A DNA stretch of 64,000 nt from an uncultured Erysipelotrichales bacterium (GCA_910579135.1 CAJTTM010000014.1:1-64000); one strand, 5' to 3'; counted from the first letter of the stretch, positions 9,813 to 19,107 are shown. The notes: generated by a model not told the origin, from the letters alone. Made by a program: numbers and translations.

Positions 9813-10517
9813 TTATCCCAAATAAGCTTCTCTAACCTTTGGATTCGCTGCTACTTCATCAGCATCACCATGAACAGTAATTGCTCCTGTTTCTAAAACA
9901 TAAGCTCTATTTGCAATGCTTAATGCCTTATTCGCATTTTGTTCTACCAATAAAACAGTCACTCCATCTTTATTAATAGATTTAATAATATCAAAAATCT
10001 CATTAACTAAGATTGGTGACAACCCCATTGAAGGCTCATCTAACAACAATAGTTTTGGTTTAGACATTAACGCCCTACCCATAGCAAGCATCTGTTGTTC
10101 ACCACCAGATAAAGTACCAGCCAATTGATTTTTTCTTTCTTTTAAACGTGGGAAACGTTTAAATATTTTTTCTAAATCAGCTTCAATACCCTCTTTATCC
10201 TTTCTAAGATAAGCTCCCATCTCTAAATTTTCCATAACTGTCATTTGAGTAAAAACATGACGACCTTCTGGAACTTGAATTAATCCAAGACCAGGAATTT
10301 TATGAGCAGAAATCTTAGAAATTTCATTTCCATCAAATTGAATTGAACCACTTTGAGAATGAATCAAACCACTAATTGTATGCATTATTGATGTTTTACC
10401 AGCACCATTTGCTCCAATTAATGCAACAATCTCACCTTGATTAACCTCAAAAGAAGCATTTTTAATGGCATGGATAACACCATAATATATATTAACATCT
10501 TTAACTTCTAATAACAT
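9813..10517 (-). CDS. livF: Branched-chain amino-acid ABC transporter ATPase LivF
   Basis: Walker A GANGAGKTS, Q-loop QVPEGR, signature LSGGEQQML and Walker B LLLLDEPSMGLSP are all present in LivF-typical form. The protein is 234 residues from ATG 10517. I chose that start over an ATG 21 bp upstream because AGGAGGG lies 4-10 bp before it and the longer form would overlap livG. It couples ATP hydrolysis to import as a heterodimer with LivG. Last gene of the liv operon. Confidence 0.93.
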   Translation of the reverse strand: MLLEVKDVNIYYGVIHAIKNASFEVNQGEIVALIGANGAGKTSIMHTISGLIHSQSGSIQFDGNEISKISAHKIPGLGLIQVPEGRHVFTQMTVMENLEMGAYLRKDKEGIEADLEKIFKRFPRLKERKNQLAGTLSGGEQQMLAMGRALMSKPKLLLLDEPSMGLSPILVNEIFDIIKSINKDGVTVLLVEQNANKALSIANRAYVLETGAITVHGDADEVAANPKVREAYLG

Positions 10518-10527
10518 GTTATCCCTC

Positions 10528-11307
10528 CTATTCCTCATCGCTACCTAAATAAGCAGCAATAACTTCTGGATTATTTTTAATTTCATCTGGTGTTCCAGTT
10601 GCTAAAACCTGACCAAAATTTAATACAGTAATTTTCTCACATATTCCCATAACAAATTTCATATCATGTTCTATTAATAAAACAGAAATATCAAACTTTT
10701 CTCTAATTAATTTAATTGTGTCCATTAATTCAGCAGTTTCTGTTGGATTCATACCAGCTGCTGGTTCATCTAATAATAATAACTTAGGGGAAGTTGCTAA
10801 TGCTCTAGCAATCTCTAATTTCCTTTGTTTACCATAAGGTAAATTCTTTGCTTTTGAGTTTGTAAATTCATCAAGATCCAAAACCTTTAATAAATTCATT
10901 GCTTTTTCTTCAACTTCTTTTTCTTCTTTACGATAACGTGGTAACTTCAAAACACTTTCAATTAAATTATAATGAATCGAATGATGTAAAGCTACTTTAA
11001 CATTATCTAAAACTGTTAAATCTTTAAATAATCTAATATTTTGAAATGTTCTTGCAATACCTAATTTATTGACTGAGACAATAGATTCATTAGTAATCTC
11101 TTGTCCACCTAAATAAATCTTACCTCTTGTAGGTTGATAAACCTTTGTAAGCAAATTGAAAATTGTTGTTTTTCCTGCCCCATTTGGCCCAATCAAGCCA
11201 TAAATATCATGAGTTTTCATTTCAATTTCAAAATTATTAACAGCAGTAAGTCCACCAAAATCAATACCTAAATTTTCAGTTTTTAACACATATGTATCAT
11301 TAGCCAT
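10528..11307 (-). CDS. livG: Branched-chain amino-acid ABC transporter ATPase LivG
   Basis: 259 residues with Walker A GPNGAGKTT, LivG-typical GIARTFQNIRLF, the degenerate signature LPYGKQRKLEIARA and Walker B LLLLDEPAAGMNP. The C-terminal extension around DEIKNNPEVIAAYLG is characteristic of LivG. It overlaps the livM 3' end by 8 bp and precedes livF by about 10 bp, consistent with one polycistronic unit. Confidence 0.94.
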   Translation of the reverse strand: MANDTYVLKTENLGIDFGGLTAVNNFEIEMKTHDIYGLIGPNGAGKTTIFNLLTKVYQPTRGKIYLGGQEITNESIVSVNKLGIARTFQNIRLFKDLTVLDNVKVALHHSIHYNLIESVLKLPRYRKEEKEVEEKAMNLLKVLDLDEFTNSKAKNLPYGKQRKLEIARALATSPKLLLLDEPAAGMNPTETAELMDTIKLIREKFDISVLLIEHDMKFVMGICEKITVLNFGQVLATGTPDEIKNNPEVIAAYLGSDEE

Positions 11308-12364
11308 TGTTTAGATCTCCTTCCGCTTTATTCTTTTTAAATATTTTCTTAATTGTTTTATTTATTGTTGGATTATTAGTAATAATCATAATACTAATTA
11401 ATACAACAGAATAAATCAACATACGATAATCTGCTAAGAACCTTAATAATTCTGGAAGTAATACAAGTAAAGAAGTAGAAATAATTGTTCCTAACATATT
11501 TCCAAGTCCACCTAATACCACATAAACCAAAATCAAAATCGATTGATTAAAGTCAAATTTAGCTGGCACTAATGTTGAGAAATTCAAACCATATAACACT
11601 CCTGCAGCACCTGCAATACCTGCAGATAATACAAAAGCAATTGTCTTTGTTTTAACAACATCAATTCCCACTGATTGAGCAGCAATTCTATCATCTCTTG
11701 TAGCCATAACTCCACGTCCATATTTACTATTAATAAAATTGAAGATAATAAACAAAACAATAATAAGTACAATAACACTAACAGTAAATGTAGAAATACG
11801 ATCAGTTGCAGTTGCTCCAATAGGACCATTAATTAGCATCTTTCCACCTGTACTTAATTTTACATTGTTTGTAATAAAACTAAAATGGAAACCAGAAGCA
11901 TCATAACCTAAGAATGTATTATTTATTAAACTTTTAATAATTTGTCCAAATGCCAATGTAACAATTGCTAAATAATCTCCCTGCAACTTTAATACTGGAA
12001 TACTAATTAAAAATCCAAATACAGCAGCAACAATTGCTCCAGCAATAATTGCAACAAATAATCTTAAAATATCATTAGTAATCATTGTAGATGTAACACT
12101 AGATACAATAACACCTGTAAATGCACCAATACTCATAAACCCTGCATGACCCAAACTTAATTCTCCAGAAACCCCAACAACTAAGTTTAATGCAAGAGCG
12201 ACAATAATATAACTTGTAACTGGTACCAATAAGTTAATAAATAAACTCTTTAAAGAACCAGTAAACATTAATAATTCAATAATGATATATGCAAGAATAA
12301 CAACTCCTACACATATAGAACGATTTTTATTTTTTCCAAGAAAGGCAGTTTTCATCATTTCCAT
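11300..12364 (-). CDS. livM: Branched-chain amino-acid ABC transporter permease LivM
   Basis: A polytopic permease with the LivM signatures ALALNLVVGVSGELSLGHAGF and GDYLAIVTLAFGQII. About 354 residues from ATG 12364. I prefer this ATG to a GTG 9 bp upstream because AGGTGAG precedes it at suitable spacing. It pairs with LivH to form the membrane channel. It starts 9 bp after the livH stop and overlaps livG by 8 bp. Confidence 0.93.
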   Translation of the reverse strand: MEMMKTAFLGKNKNRSICVGVVILAYIIIELLMFTGSLKSLFINLLVPVTSYIIVALALNLVVGVSGELSLGHAGFMSIGAFTGVIVSSVTSTMITNDILRLFVAIIAGAIVAAVFGFLISIPVLKLQGDYLAIVTLAFGQIIKSLINNTFLGYDASGFHFSFITNNVKLSTGGKMLINGPIGATATDRISTFTVSVIVLIIVLFIIFNFINSKYGRGVMATRDDRIAAQSVGIDVVKTKTIAFVLSAGIAGAAGVLYGLNFSTLVPAKFDFNQSILILVYVVLGGLGNMLGTIISTSLLVLLPELLRFLADYRMLIYSVVLISIMIITNNPTINKTIKKIFKKNKAEGDLNNG

Positions 12365-12373
12365 AATTCTCAC

Positions 12374-13255
12374 CTACACTTTCTCACTTACTTTTTTACC
12401 TAATAAACCAGTTGGTTTAATAAGTAATACAATAATCAATACTAAAAATACAATTGCATCTGACATTTGTGAAGAAATATATGCCTTTGAAAGTGTTTCT
12501 AATATACCTAATAATAAACCACCTATAAAAGCACCAGGAATGGATCCAATCCCTCCAAATACAGCTGCAGTAAACGCCTTAATACCAGGCATAGATCCAA
12601 GTGTTGGATTAACAGCTGGATATGTAGAACATAATAAAACAGATGCAATAGCAGCCAAACCTGAACCAATCGCAAAAGTAACAGAAATTGTTGTGTTAAC
12701 ATTAATTCCCATTAATTGAGCAGTTGGCTTATCCTCAGAACAAGCACGCATTGCTTTTCCAATCTTTGTTTTATTAATAAACATTGTTAATACAATCATA
12801 ATAATTATACAAACAACAATTGTTAATATTGTTAAAAGAGATATCTGTAATTTCCCACCAAATAAACTGATATTATCAAAATCAAATAATGTTGGGAAAA
12901 TTTTCGTATCAGTTCCCCATAAAATTTGTGCAGCATTTTGCAAGAAATAACTTACACCTATAGCAGTAATCAATACCGATAATGATGAAGCCTCTCTTAA
13001 TGGCTTATAAGCTAATCTTTCAATTAATACACCTAATAAAGTACATACAAATACTGACACAAGAATTGCAACAATTGCTGGCATATTAAAGTTACCTGCA
13101 ATAAAAAATGCAGCATATGCCCCTATCATAATAACATCACCATGAGCAAAATTAAGCATTTTAGCAATACCATATACCATTGTATAACCAAGTGCAATAA
13201 TTGCATAAACACTTCCTAACCCTAAACCAGTAATAAGATACGATAGAAAGTCCAT
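12374..13255 (-). CDS. livH: Branched-chain amino-acid ABC transporter permease LivH
   Basis: A 293-residue polytopic permease. LivH hallmarks are GLGLGSVYAIIALGYTMVYG at the N-terminus followed by MLNFAHGDV, then RACSEDKPTAQLMGIN and the KAFTAAVFGGIGSIPGAFIG loop. A GGGGGAG Shine-Dalgarno precedes ATG 13255. It is separated from livJ by a terminator-like hairpin. Confidence 0.94.
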   Translation of the reverse strand: MDFLSYLITGLGLGSVYAIIALGYTMVYGIAKMLNFAHGDVIMIGAYAAFFIAGNFNMPAIVAILVSVFVCTLLGVLIERLAYKPLREASSLSVLITAIGVSYFLQNAAQILWGTDTKIFPTLFDFDNISLFGGKLQISLLTILTIVVCIIIMIVLTMFINKTKIGKAMRACSEDKPTAQLMGINVNTTISVTFAIGSGLAAIASVLLCSTYPAVNPTLGSMPGIKAFTAAVFGGIGSIPGAFIGGLLLGILETLSKAYISSQMSDAIVFLVLIIVLLIKPTGLLGKKVSEKV

Positions 13256-13333
13256 AAATACTCCCCCTTTTCACTCAATAAAACTCTTAAGTATCTTTAA
13301 TTTATAATATAACATGAATTTATAGTAAAAATA

Positions 13334-13358
13334 AGAGGTTAACAAATTGCTAACCTCT
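13334..13358 (-). terminator. Hairpin terminator between livJ and livH
   Basis: An 8-bp stem (13334-13341 with 13351-13358) is followed on the minus strand by TTATTTTTAC. It sits just after the binding-protein gene and before the permease genes, so it probably lets only part of the transcripts continue into livHMGF. Confidence 0.7.
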
Positions 13359-13373
13359 ATAGTTCAATATAGA

Positions 13374-14549
13374 TTAGTCTTCTACACCTACATAAGCACC
13401 ATCTTTAATAACCACAGCTTTTGGAGCTTTACTTACTTCACCTTTTTCTGACCAAGTTACATCAGTACCAGTAAGACCATTAAATGTCATAGAAGTAAAT
13501 TGTTTCTTTAAGATATCAGCAATTTCAGAATTACTCATATCTGGAGTTGCTTTTCCTGCTTCTAATGCATTGTAAATTGCATAAATACAATCATAAGCAT
13601 CAGCAGCAAATTGATTCGGTACTTCTCCATCACATTTTGCTTTATAATTCTTTACAAAATTAGCAGTTAAATCATCTTTAGCATCAGCTGAGAATGGAGT
13701 CAATAAATAAACACCTTCAGCTAATTTAGTATCAAAACCTTTTAATGTTAAGATACCATCCATACCATCAATACCAAAGAATGAAGGTTTATACCCCATC
13801 TTACTAGCCTGAGTTAAGATTAATGAAGCTGGTTGATAGTAAATTGGTAAATAAACAATATCAGCACCTTTAGCTTGAGCATCTTTCAATTGAACATTGA
13901 AATCTGTAGCACTTGAGTTATCAAATGAAGTTTCAGAAACAACTTCTAATCCTTTAGCTTTAGCTTCAGACATAAATTTTTGATAAACTCCTGTTGAATA
14001 GTTATCATCATTCTTATAGATAACAGCAACTTTAGTTCCTAAATTAGTATGTGCTTTAATATAATCTGCAGAAGCAATACCTTGGTTAGGATCTGTGAAA
14101 CACATTTGATATACATATCCAAATGATTGAGTATTATCAGCATCTTTATAAATAACTGTAGTAGAAGAAGCTGATGGTGTAAGAGCAAATATTTGATCAT
14201 CTGCATAGTTTTGTGATACAGCTGCAGCAGCACCAGATGTAACAGTACTTAAACCAATTTGCATACCCCAATCTTTTAATGTTCCATAAGCAGTTGGAGA
14301 TTTTTCTGGATCTGCTTGATCATCTTCAACTTTAAGTTCTAATTGGATTCCTCCCTTAGCGTTAACTTCTTCAACAGCTAATTCAGCAGCGTTCTTTACA
14401 GCATTCCCATAAACTGCAGCATCACCAGTCAAAGGACCAGACACACCAATTTTAAACGCTTTACTTTCATTAGATTCTGTACTTCCACCACCACAAGCAA
14501 CAAGCATACTTGCTACAGCAACAGTAGATAATAATTTTTTAAAATTCAT
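13374..14549 (-). CDS. livJ: Branched-chain amino-acid ABC transporter substrate-binding lipoprotein
   Basis: 391 residues with a type II signal peptide: basic start, hydrophobic core, lipobox MLVAC with Cys at about residue 19, then a Gly/Ser-rich linker. The mature part is a periplasmic-binding-protein type I fold of the Leu/Ile/Val family (FKIGVSGPLTGDAAVYG, GGIQLELKVEDDQADPEK, and the C-terminal FNGLTGTDV). It captures substrate outside the membrane for LivHMGF. First gene of the operon, behind a good promoter; its own terminator suggests it is made in excess over the permeases. Confidence 0.93.
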   Translation of the reverse strand: MNFKKLLSTVAVASMLVACGGGSTESNESKAFKIGVSGPLTGDAAVYGNAVKNAAELAVEEVNAKGGIQLELKVEDDQADPEKSPTAYGTLKDWGMQIGLSTVTSGAAAAVSQNYADDQIFALTPSASSTTVIYKDADNTQSFGYVYQMCFTDPNQGIASADYIKAHTNLGTKVAVIYKNDDNYSTGVYQKFMSEAKAKGLEVVSETSFDNSSATDFNVQLKDAQAKGADIVYLPIYYQPASLILTQASKMGYKPSFFGIDGMDGILTLKGFDTKLAEGVYLLTPFSADAKDDLTANFVKNYKAKCDGEVPNQFAADAYDCIYAIYNALEAGKATPDMSNSEIADILKKQFTSMTFNGLTGTDVTWSEKGEVSKAPKAVVIKDGAYVGVED

Positions 14550-14585
14550 GTAGTTTACCCCTCTCTTTTATTTTTATACTTTATA

Positions 14586-14613
14586 AGTATACCAAATGAT
14601 ATTAAATAGTCAA
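14586..14613 (-). promoter_or_regulatory. Promoter of the liv operon
   Basis: On the minus strand TTGACT (14608-14613) and TATACT (14586-14591) are 16 bp apart. ATG 14549 follows at about 37 bp. Confidence 0.75.
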
Positions 14614-14678
14614 GAAAATATCTGTTTTTTTACAATATTCTAAAAAATAATGTTCATTTTAGGCAAAAAGTAAAAGAT

Positions 14679-14707
14679 TTGTTAGAAAACAGAAAATATT
14701 ATACAAT
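14679..14707 (+). promoter_or_regulatory. Probable promoter of the deformylase gene
   Basis: TTGTTA (14679-14684) and TACAAT (14702-14707) are 17 bp apart, 62 bp before ATG 14769. It is divergent from the liv promoter. Confidence 0.5.
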
Positions 14708-14768
14708 AAAGCAAGAATATTATTTATAATTATAAATAATATAATAAACAAGAAGGAGAGTAATAACA

Positions 14769-15179
14769 ATGATTAAACAAATTATTAAAGATCAATTTTT
14801 TTTAAACCAAAAATCACAAGAGGCGTCACTCAAAGACATAGAGACTATTAATGACCTGTTAGATACAATTAAAGCACATCCTAACTGTATTGGGATAGCT
14901 GCTAATATGATTGGAGTATTAAAGAATATTATCGTTTTTAAAGAGAATTCTCATTACACTGTCATGATTAATCCTCAAATTATTTCTACCTCTAAAAACA
15001 CATATAAAACAAATGAACGATGTCTTTGCCATCAAGGTGTTAAAGAAACTATAAGATATCAAAAAGTAAAGGTACAATTTATTGATATTAATGGAAAAAA
15101 GAAAATAAAAACATATCAAGATCAAACAGCCCAAATAATTCAACATGAAATTGATCATTGTTATGGTATTTTAATATAA
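14769..15179 (+). CDS. def: Small peptide deformylase
   Basis: Removes the formyl group from nascent N-formylmethionine. It is 136 residues, the short form found in many Firmicutes. Motif I reads GIAANMIG, motif II ERCLCHQG and motif III QHEIDH. The metal ligands (Cys of motif II, two His of motif III) and the catalytic Glu of HExxH are kept. Motif II departs from the usual EGCLS, with Arg in place of Gly and Cys in place of Ser. AAGGAGAG precedes ATG 14769. It is a single-gene unit divergent from liv. It could be a second, specialised deformylase beside a housekeeping one elsewhere. Confidence 0.85.
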   Translation: MIKQIIKDQFFLNQKSQEASLKDIETINDLLDTIKAHPNCIGIAANMIGVLKNIIVFKENSHYTVMINPQIISTSKNTYKTNERCLCHQGVKETIRYQKVKVQFIDINGKKKIKTYQDQTAQIIQHEIDHCYGILI

Positions 15180-15199
15180 AAAACTTAACTATTCATTGA

Positions 15200-15228
15200 A
15201 AAAGAGAGTTGAAGTCCAACTCTCTTTT
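15200..15228. terminator. Bidirectional terminator between def and the fibro-slime protein
   Basis: A 12-bp perfect stem (15200-15211 with 15217-15228) with A-rich 5' and T-rich 3' ends serves the convergent genes. Confidence 0.85.
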
Positions 15229-15253
15229 ATATCTGTTAACATTTAAATCTATC

Positions 15254-17941
15254 TTATTCTTCAGATGTTTTCTTCTTTTTTAAAAGCATGAATCCTAAAA
15301 AAGTAATAACAGTCATTCTGCTATATAACATAATTCTTTGATCATCAGAAGTCTTAACATGTTTAGACTTAAAATCATCACTGTATTTATCTCCTAAAAC
15401 ACCACTATCTAAGGAATCTTCTTCATCTTTAGAATTCCCATTAAGTATTTCATCTTTATTTACTACCTTATCACCTAATACATCACTATTAAGTTCATCA
15501 TCTAGTTCAAAAATCCCTGTCGTTGGTACATCAGGTGTAGGATCTACTGGGATAGGATTTGCAACAAATTCCCATGTCCCTACAAATTTAACATCACCAT
15601 TAACAACTTTTTCATTTTCATTCCAGACCTTAAATACCCAAGTTCCATCATTAAAAGTATCTATATATTTTTTTTCTGTAGGTTCTTTAGTATTAATAAT
15701 CTTGCCTTTTATATAAGTGTTACTATCAGTTGGTAAATACTTATTAATAGCTTCTGGTAATTCTTTATTTTTAGTTCCACTTACAAATTGATATGTGACA
15801 TTATATTCATTTAAAACAAATCTCCATGTTCCTGTAAATATATTTCCTTCCTCTTCAATTGTTATTGTATCTTTATCCCAATTGACAAATTCCCAATATC
15901 CATCATATTCATCTCTTGTATCTTCTACATTTTCAAACTTCTTATTTTCATCAGCAATAAATACTTCTTCACCAATATAATGTTCATCTTCATCAATTGG
16001 TGTTAAATGGATAACTGATTCAGGTAACATTAAATCTGGATTTTCACTTTCAAATTGGTAACTTGTTAGATGACCTATCCTTAAATTAGTATCAATCTTA
16101 CAAGTACTTGCTAAGGTATGTCTTTCTAAATAGAACATATTAAATTCGCATGTTTCCCCATTTCGAATACCATTTTCTTTAGCAAATTCTTCTATATCAA
16201 CATCTCCTTCAGCAGCATAATGAGCTCCGCCCAAATCAACAACTAATTTCCCATTAATGAAGATATAGACATCATCATCTCCGTTAAAGTTAAAGAACTG
16301 ATTAGCTCCTTTTTTGTATACAAAACTTCCACTCACTTTCATCCCAAAATGATAATTATGGTTATCTCCATGTCTTTCATTACCATATAAATCCAATGGG
16401 AAAAATCCTCCATTATCTTGCCCTAATTCATTATCATTATAAAATTCTTTATTTGTTGTGTCATATTTAATTTTATTTCCACCATTAAAAGAATAAAAAC
16501 TTTTTAATTCTCCATTAACTTCTCTATTTTGACCATTTAAAATCATTTTGTTATATAAATCTGTCTTATGATTTAAATAAAAATCTGTATTAAAGAAATT
16601 CTTTAATCTTAAATATGCATAATCCATACAAGTATTACAATCTTGATATACTTTTAGAAGACTTGCATTATACTTTTCTTCTGTCTTATCGTAATCACCT
16701 AATGGAAATTCTCCTCCTAATGGTGTCATTGTTAAAGCTGCAATTCTTGAACCCGCTTTTCCAACAACCTTAACTTTAACATTTCCATTTCCTTTTGGAA
16801 TATCTACAAATTGTTCATGAAAACCATCAGTATCTTCTAGATCTAAAGTTTTTAAAACTTTATCCTCTTTATCTATAACAACAATTTTCATTCCATCTGC
16901 TTGACATCCATTGCCACCTAGATAATATCTCAAATTCACAACTTGACTTGTTTCAATATCCGTATTGAAAATAATGCTTGAATCCTTTGAGCATAATACT
17001 CCATCCCCTGATTGTTCAAAGTAAACAGTACCATCCATTAATTTATCAGTTGCATTTGTTGCATTTGGATAATTTGAAGATTGCCATCCCTCAGTGATAA
17101 ATGTTTTACCATCTTGACCAATAAGATTATCTCCTTGTTCTCCACCATCAGGTGTCAACTTAGGAATTGAGAATTTAACTTCCTCACTACCATCTTCTTC
17201 TCTATAAACATCAAATATAACTTGAGTATTTTCTTTAGAGTTGAAATTTGTAGCTCCATCATCTAAAAGAATAGTACCATCTAATGTTTTAATTTGATAT
17301 TTTATTGTTAAGTTTCCTCTCCAATAATCAAATTTATAATCAGTATTAGAAGTCACATCAACAACCTTTGTTAAATGATCTTTATATCCTTTGTTAATGA
17401 CCCCATCACCTTCATGTTGCCAAATGACCTTTCCGCTTCCAGTATGAATTTGACCATTAGATTGATTAACATTTACATTACTATTTAAAGACCATCCATT
17501 GTTATAAAAATAATTTTCTGCATTACCAAAACTATTTTCATACGTAGATCCTTTTGCTCCCGATTTACTAACAAAATATTTAAACACATCATATTTGTTT
17601 AAACCAGTATCCCCTTTTAAATCTTTAAGATTGTCATGAATAACTTGAGCTGCATTTTCAATTGTTAATCTTGTATAAACTGGATTTCCATCTTTACCTA
17701 ATATTGGAGATATCAATCCCCTTGTAGGTCCAGTATTGTTAGAATCTTTAAAACCAAAAGTATCCATTCCTGCTCCTAACATATACTCAAAAAACAACCC
17801 ATCTGCATCTACATCAAAGAATTCAACAGGAAAACTAATACTTCCACTACCTTCAGCGTTAATAGTATTGCTAATTGTAAAATAACTAAATACCATTGAT
17901 GTTGCTAAAAAGCCTTTTAACATTTTCTTATGATTTTTCAT
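15254..17941 (-). CDS. Cell-surface protein with fibro-slime and SHIRT domains
   Basis: 895 residues with an N-terminal signal peptide ending near NTINAEG. Around residues 505-620 a fibro-slime domain is recognisable (FFPLDLYGNERHG, then NFNGDDDVYIFINGKLVVD). A SHIRT-type rod domain lies near residues 715-795 (VTYQFVSGT, LPEAI, LPTDS, GTWVFKVW, GTWEFV), preceded by a related unit. Two VLGDK segments (about 820 and 850) precede a C-terminal VKTSDD, hydrophobic helix and KKKK tail, a degenerate sortase-type anchor. It is probably a wall-attached adhesin; the ligand is unknown. The AGGGAG Shine-Dalgarno is unusually far (about 13 bp) from ATG 17941. Confidence 0.8.
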   Translation of the reverse strand: MKNHKKMLKGFLATSMVFSYFTISNTINAEGSGSISFPVEFFDVDADGLFFEYMLGAGMDTFGFKDSNNTGPTRGLISPILGKDGNPVYTRLTIENAAQVIHDNLKDLKGDTGLNKYDVFKYFVSKSGAKGSTYENSFGNAENYFYNNGWSLNSNVNVNQSNGQIHTGSGKVIWQHEGDGVINKGYKDHLTKVVDVTSNTDYKFDYWRGNLTIKYQIKTLDGTILLDDGATNFNSKENTQVIFDVYREEDGSEEVKFSIPKLTPDGGEQGDNLIGQDGKTFITEGWQSSNYPNATNATDKLMDGTVYFEQSGDGVLCSKDSSIIFNTDIETSQVVNLRYYLGGNGCQADGMKIVVIDKEDKVLKTLDLEDTDGFHEQFVDIPKGNGNVKVKVVGKAGSRIAALTMTPLGGEFPLGDYDKTEEKYNASLLKVYQDCNTCMDYAYLRLKNFFNTDFYLNHKTDLYNKMILNGQNREVNGELKSFYSFNGGNKIKYDTTNKEFYNDNELGQDNGGFFPLDLYGNERHGDNHNYHFGMKVSGSFVYKKGANQFFNFNGDDDVYIFINGKLVVDLGGAHYAAEGDVDIEEFAKENGIRNGETCEFNMFYLERHTLASTCKIDTNLRIGHLTSYQFESENPDLMLPESVIHLTPIDEDEHYIGEEVFIADENKKFENVEDTRDEYDGYWEFVNWDKDTITIEEEGNIFTGTWRFVLNEYNVTYQFVSGTKNKELPEAINKYLPTDSNTYIKGKIINTKEPTEKKYIDTFNDGTWVFKVWNENEKVVNGDVKFVGTWEFVANPIPVDPTPDVPTTGIFELDDELNSDVLGDKVVNKDEILNGNSKDEEDSLDSGVLGDKYSDDFKSKHVKTSDDQRIMLYSRMTVITFLGFMLLKKKKTSEE

Positions 17942-18100
17942 TCAATCAATCGCTCTCCCTTCTGTTAAAAAATGTAACAAGAATCGTGTTATTTATCTGT
18001 TTGATAGTGGTAAATAAATATGCAAACACATAAAAACACTATTTCTTACAATTTCATATTAACATAATTCCTTAATATATATGATTGAAAGAAAAAACGT

Positions 18101-18125
18101 TGTAACAGGTTACATATATTGTAAC
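18101..18125. promoter_or_regulatory. Three alternating TGTAAC half-sites, possible operator
   Basis: TGTAAC (18101-18106), GTTACA (18109-18114) and TGTAAC (18120-18125) form two overlapping palindromes about 160-185 bp upstream of the fibro-slime protein start. The regulator is unknown. Confidence 0.4.
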
Positions 18126-18180
18126 GAATTTAATTTTTAATAGTTTTGATAGTTATGAAAAATCCATGTTTTAGTATCAA

Positions 18181-18204
18181 AAAAGAAGATTTTCATCTTC
18201 TTTT
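18181..18204 (-). terminator. Terminator of the PTS IIB gene
   Basis: A 10-bp perfect stem (18181-18190 with 18195-18204) lies 14 bp after the stop codon. The second arm on the minus strand ends in TTTT. Confidence 0.75.
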
Positions 18205-18217
18205 ATAGTGTTTTATA

Positions 18218-18514
18218 TTATCGTTTTTCTAAAGCCTCATCTAATACTTTTTTTGCATTAAATACCCTAAAGTCCTCTTCATCAATCAAAATAACTGGAG
18301 TTCCTGAATTTGCTAAACCCTCTAACTTTCTTAAATCACCTGCTAATTGAGGAGTAACCAAAACAATATCAGCTTGTTCAATAGAATATTCTACAGCAGT
18401 TTCTGCAGCAGCCCAAACAACAATATCCATTTCTTTTTTTGCCGCTTCATCTTTTAAAGCAGAGGCAAACATATTTGAAGTTACACCAGCTCTGCAGCAT
18501 AATAAAATTTTCAT
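18218..18514 (-). CDS. Orphan PTS EIIB component, lactose/cellobiose type
   Basis: 98 residues with the compact IIB fold of the Lac family: the N-terminal strand MKILLCC carries the candidate phospho-Cys followed by the loop RAGVTSNMF, then QADIVLVTPQL in the middle and PVILIDEEDF near the C-terminus. Such proteins receive phosphate from EIIA and pass it to the sugar bound in EIIC. No EIIA or EIIC is nearby. The active-site loop is one residue shorter than the common CxxGxxTS pattern. It is a monocistronic unit with its own terminator. It could act as a regulatory phospho-relay protein rather than in transport. Confidence 0.75.
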   Translation of the reverse strand: MKILLCCRAGVTSNMFASALKDEAAKKEMDIVVWAAAETAVEYSIEQADIVLVTPQLAGDLRKLEGLANSGTPVILIDEEDFRVFNAKKVLDEALEKR

Positions 18515-18573
18515 AAAAATTCTCCTTCCTACTTATTAATTCTATTGTATCATAGTATAGAAAAAAATACTTT

Positions 18574-19098
18574 TCATTTTTTAAAATCATAAATTTTTAT
18601 ATCACAATTTTGAGTTCTATAATAGAAAAAATCATCATTTGTCATATCATAGAAATATGAATTGATTGTTCTAATAATCCCACCATGACAGATAACAAGT
18701 ATCACTTCATCATCTTTGCTTGTTACATCATCTAAAAAAGAATAAACACGATGAACAACCTCTAAAAAGGTTTCACCTTGAGGAAATCTAACACCTAAAT
18801 TATATTTAGTTTGTTGAAACTCTTTTGTGCTTGTATCCATTCCTTCATAAACCCCAAAATCTATCTCTTTTATTCTTTGATCAATAATCTTATTTTGATT
18901 AGTAATAATATTGGCTGTATCAATTGCTCTTTGAAGAGGTGAAACATATACCTTATCAAAATGAATATCTTTAAGTTTTTCTTTCGCATTTAATGCTTGT
19001 TTCTTTCCTAAATCAGTAAGCATTGCTTCACTAATTCCAGATATCTTATTTTTAACATTAAAATTTGTTTCACCATGTCTCACTACATATATTTTCAT
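18574..19098 (-). CDS. Histidine phosphatase family protein (phosphoglycerate mutase-like)
   Basis: 174 residues beginning with the phosphohistidine motif VVRHGETNFN. It continues with SPLQRAIDTA around residue 53, the acid/base Glu region IKEIDFGVYEGMD and the second catalytic histidine in VICHGGIIRT. These enzymes hydrolyse phosphate esters such as alpha-ribazole phosphate or sugar phosphates. Substrate is not predictable, and no cobalamin genes are present. An AGGAG site precedes ATG 19098, which is 9 bp after the helicase stop, so it is probably the last gene of the sbcDC-helicase operon. Confidence 0.85.
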   Translation of the reverse strand: MKIYVVRHGETNFNVKNKISGISEAMLTDLGKKQALNAKEKLKDIHFDKVYVSPLQRAIDTANIITNQNKIIDQRIKEIDFGVYEGMDTSTKEFQQTKYNLGVRFPQGETFLEVVHRVYSFLDDVTSKDDEVILVICHGGIIRTINSYFYDMTNDDFFYYRTQNCDIKIYDFKK

Positions 19099-19107
19099 AC
19101 TAACTCC

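Noticed and set aside
12282..12719. 145-codon plus-strand frame over livM/livH
   Set aside because: Antisense shadow of two clear permease genes, with no Shine-Dalgarno.
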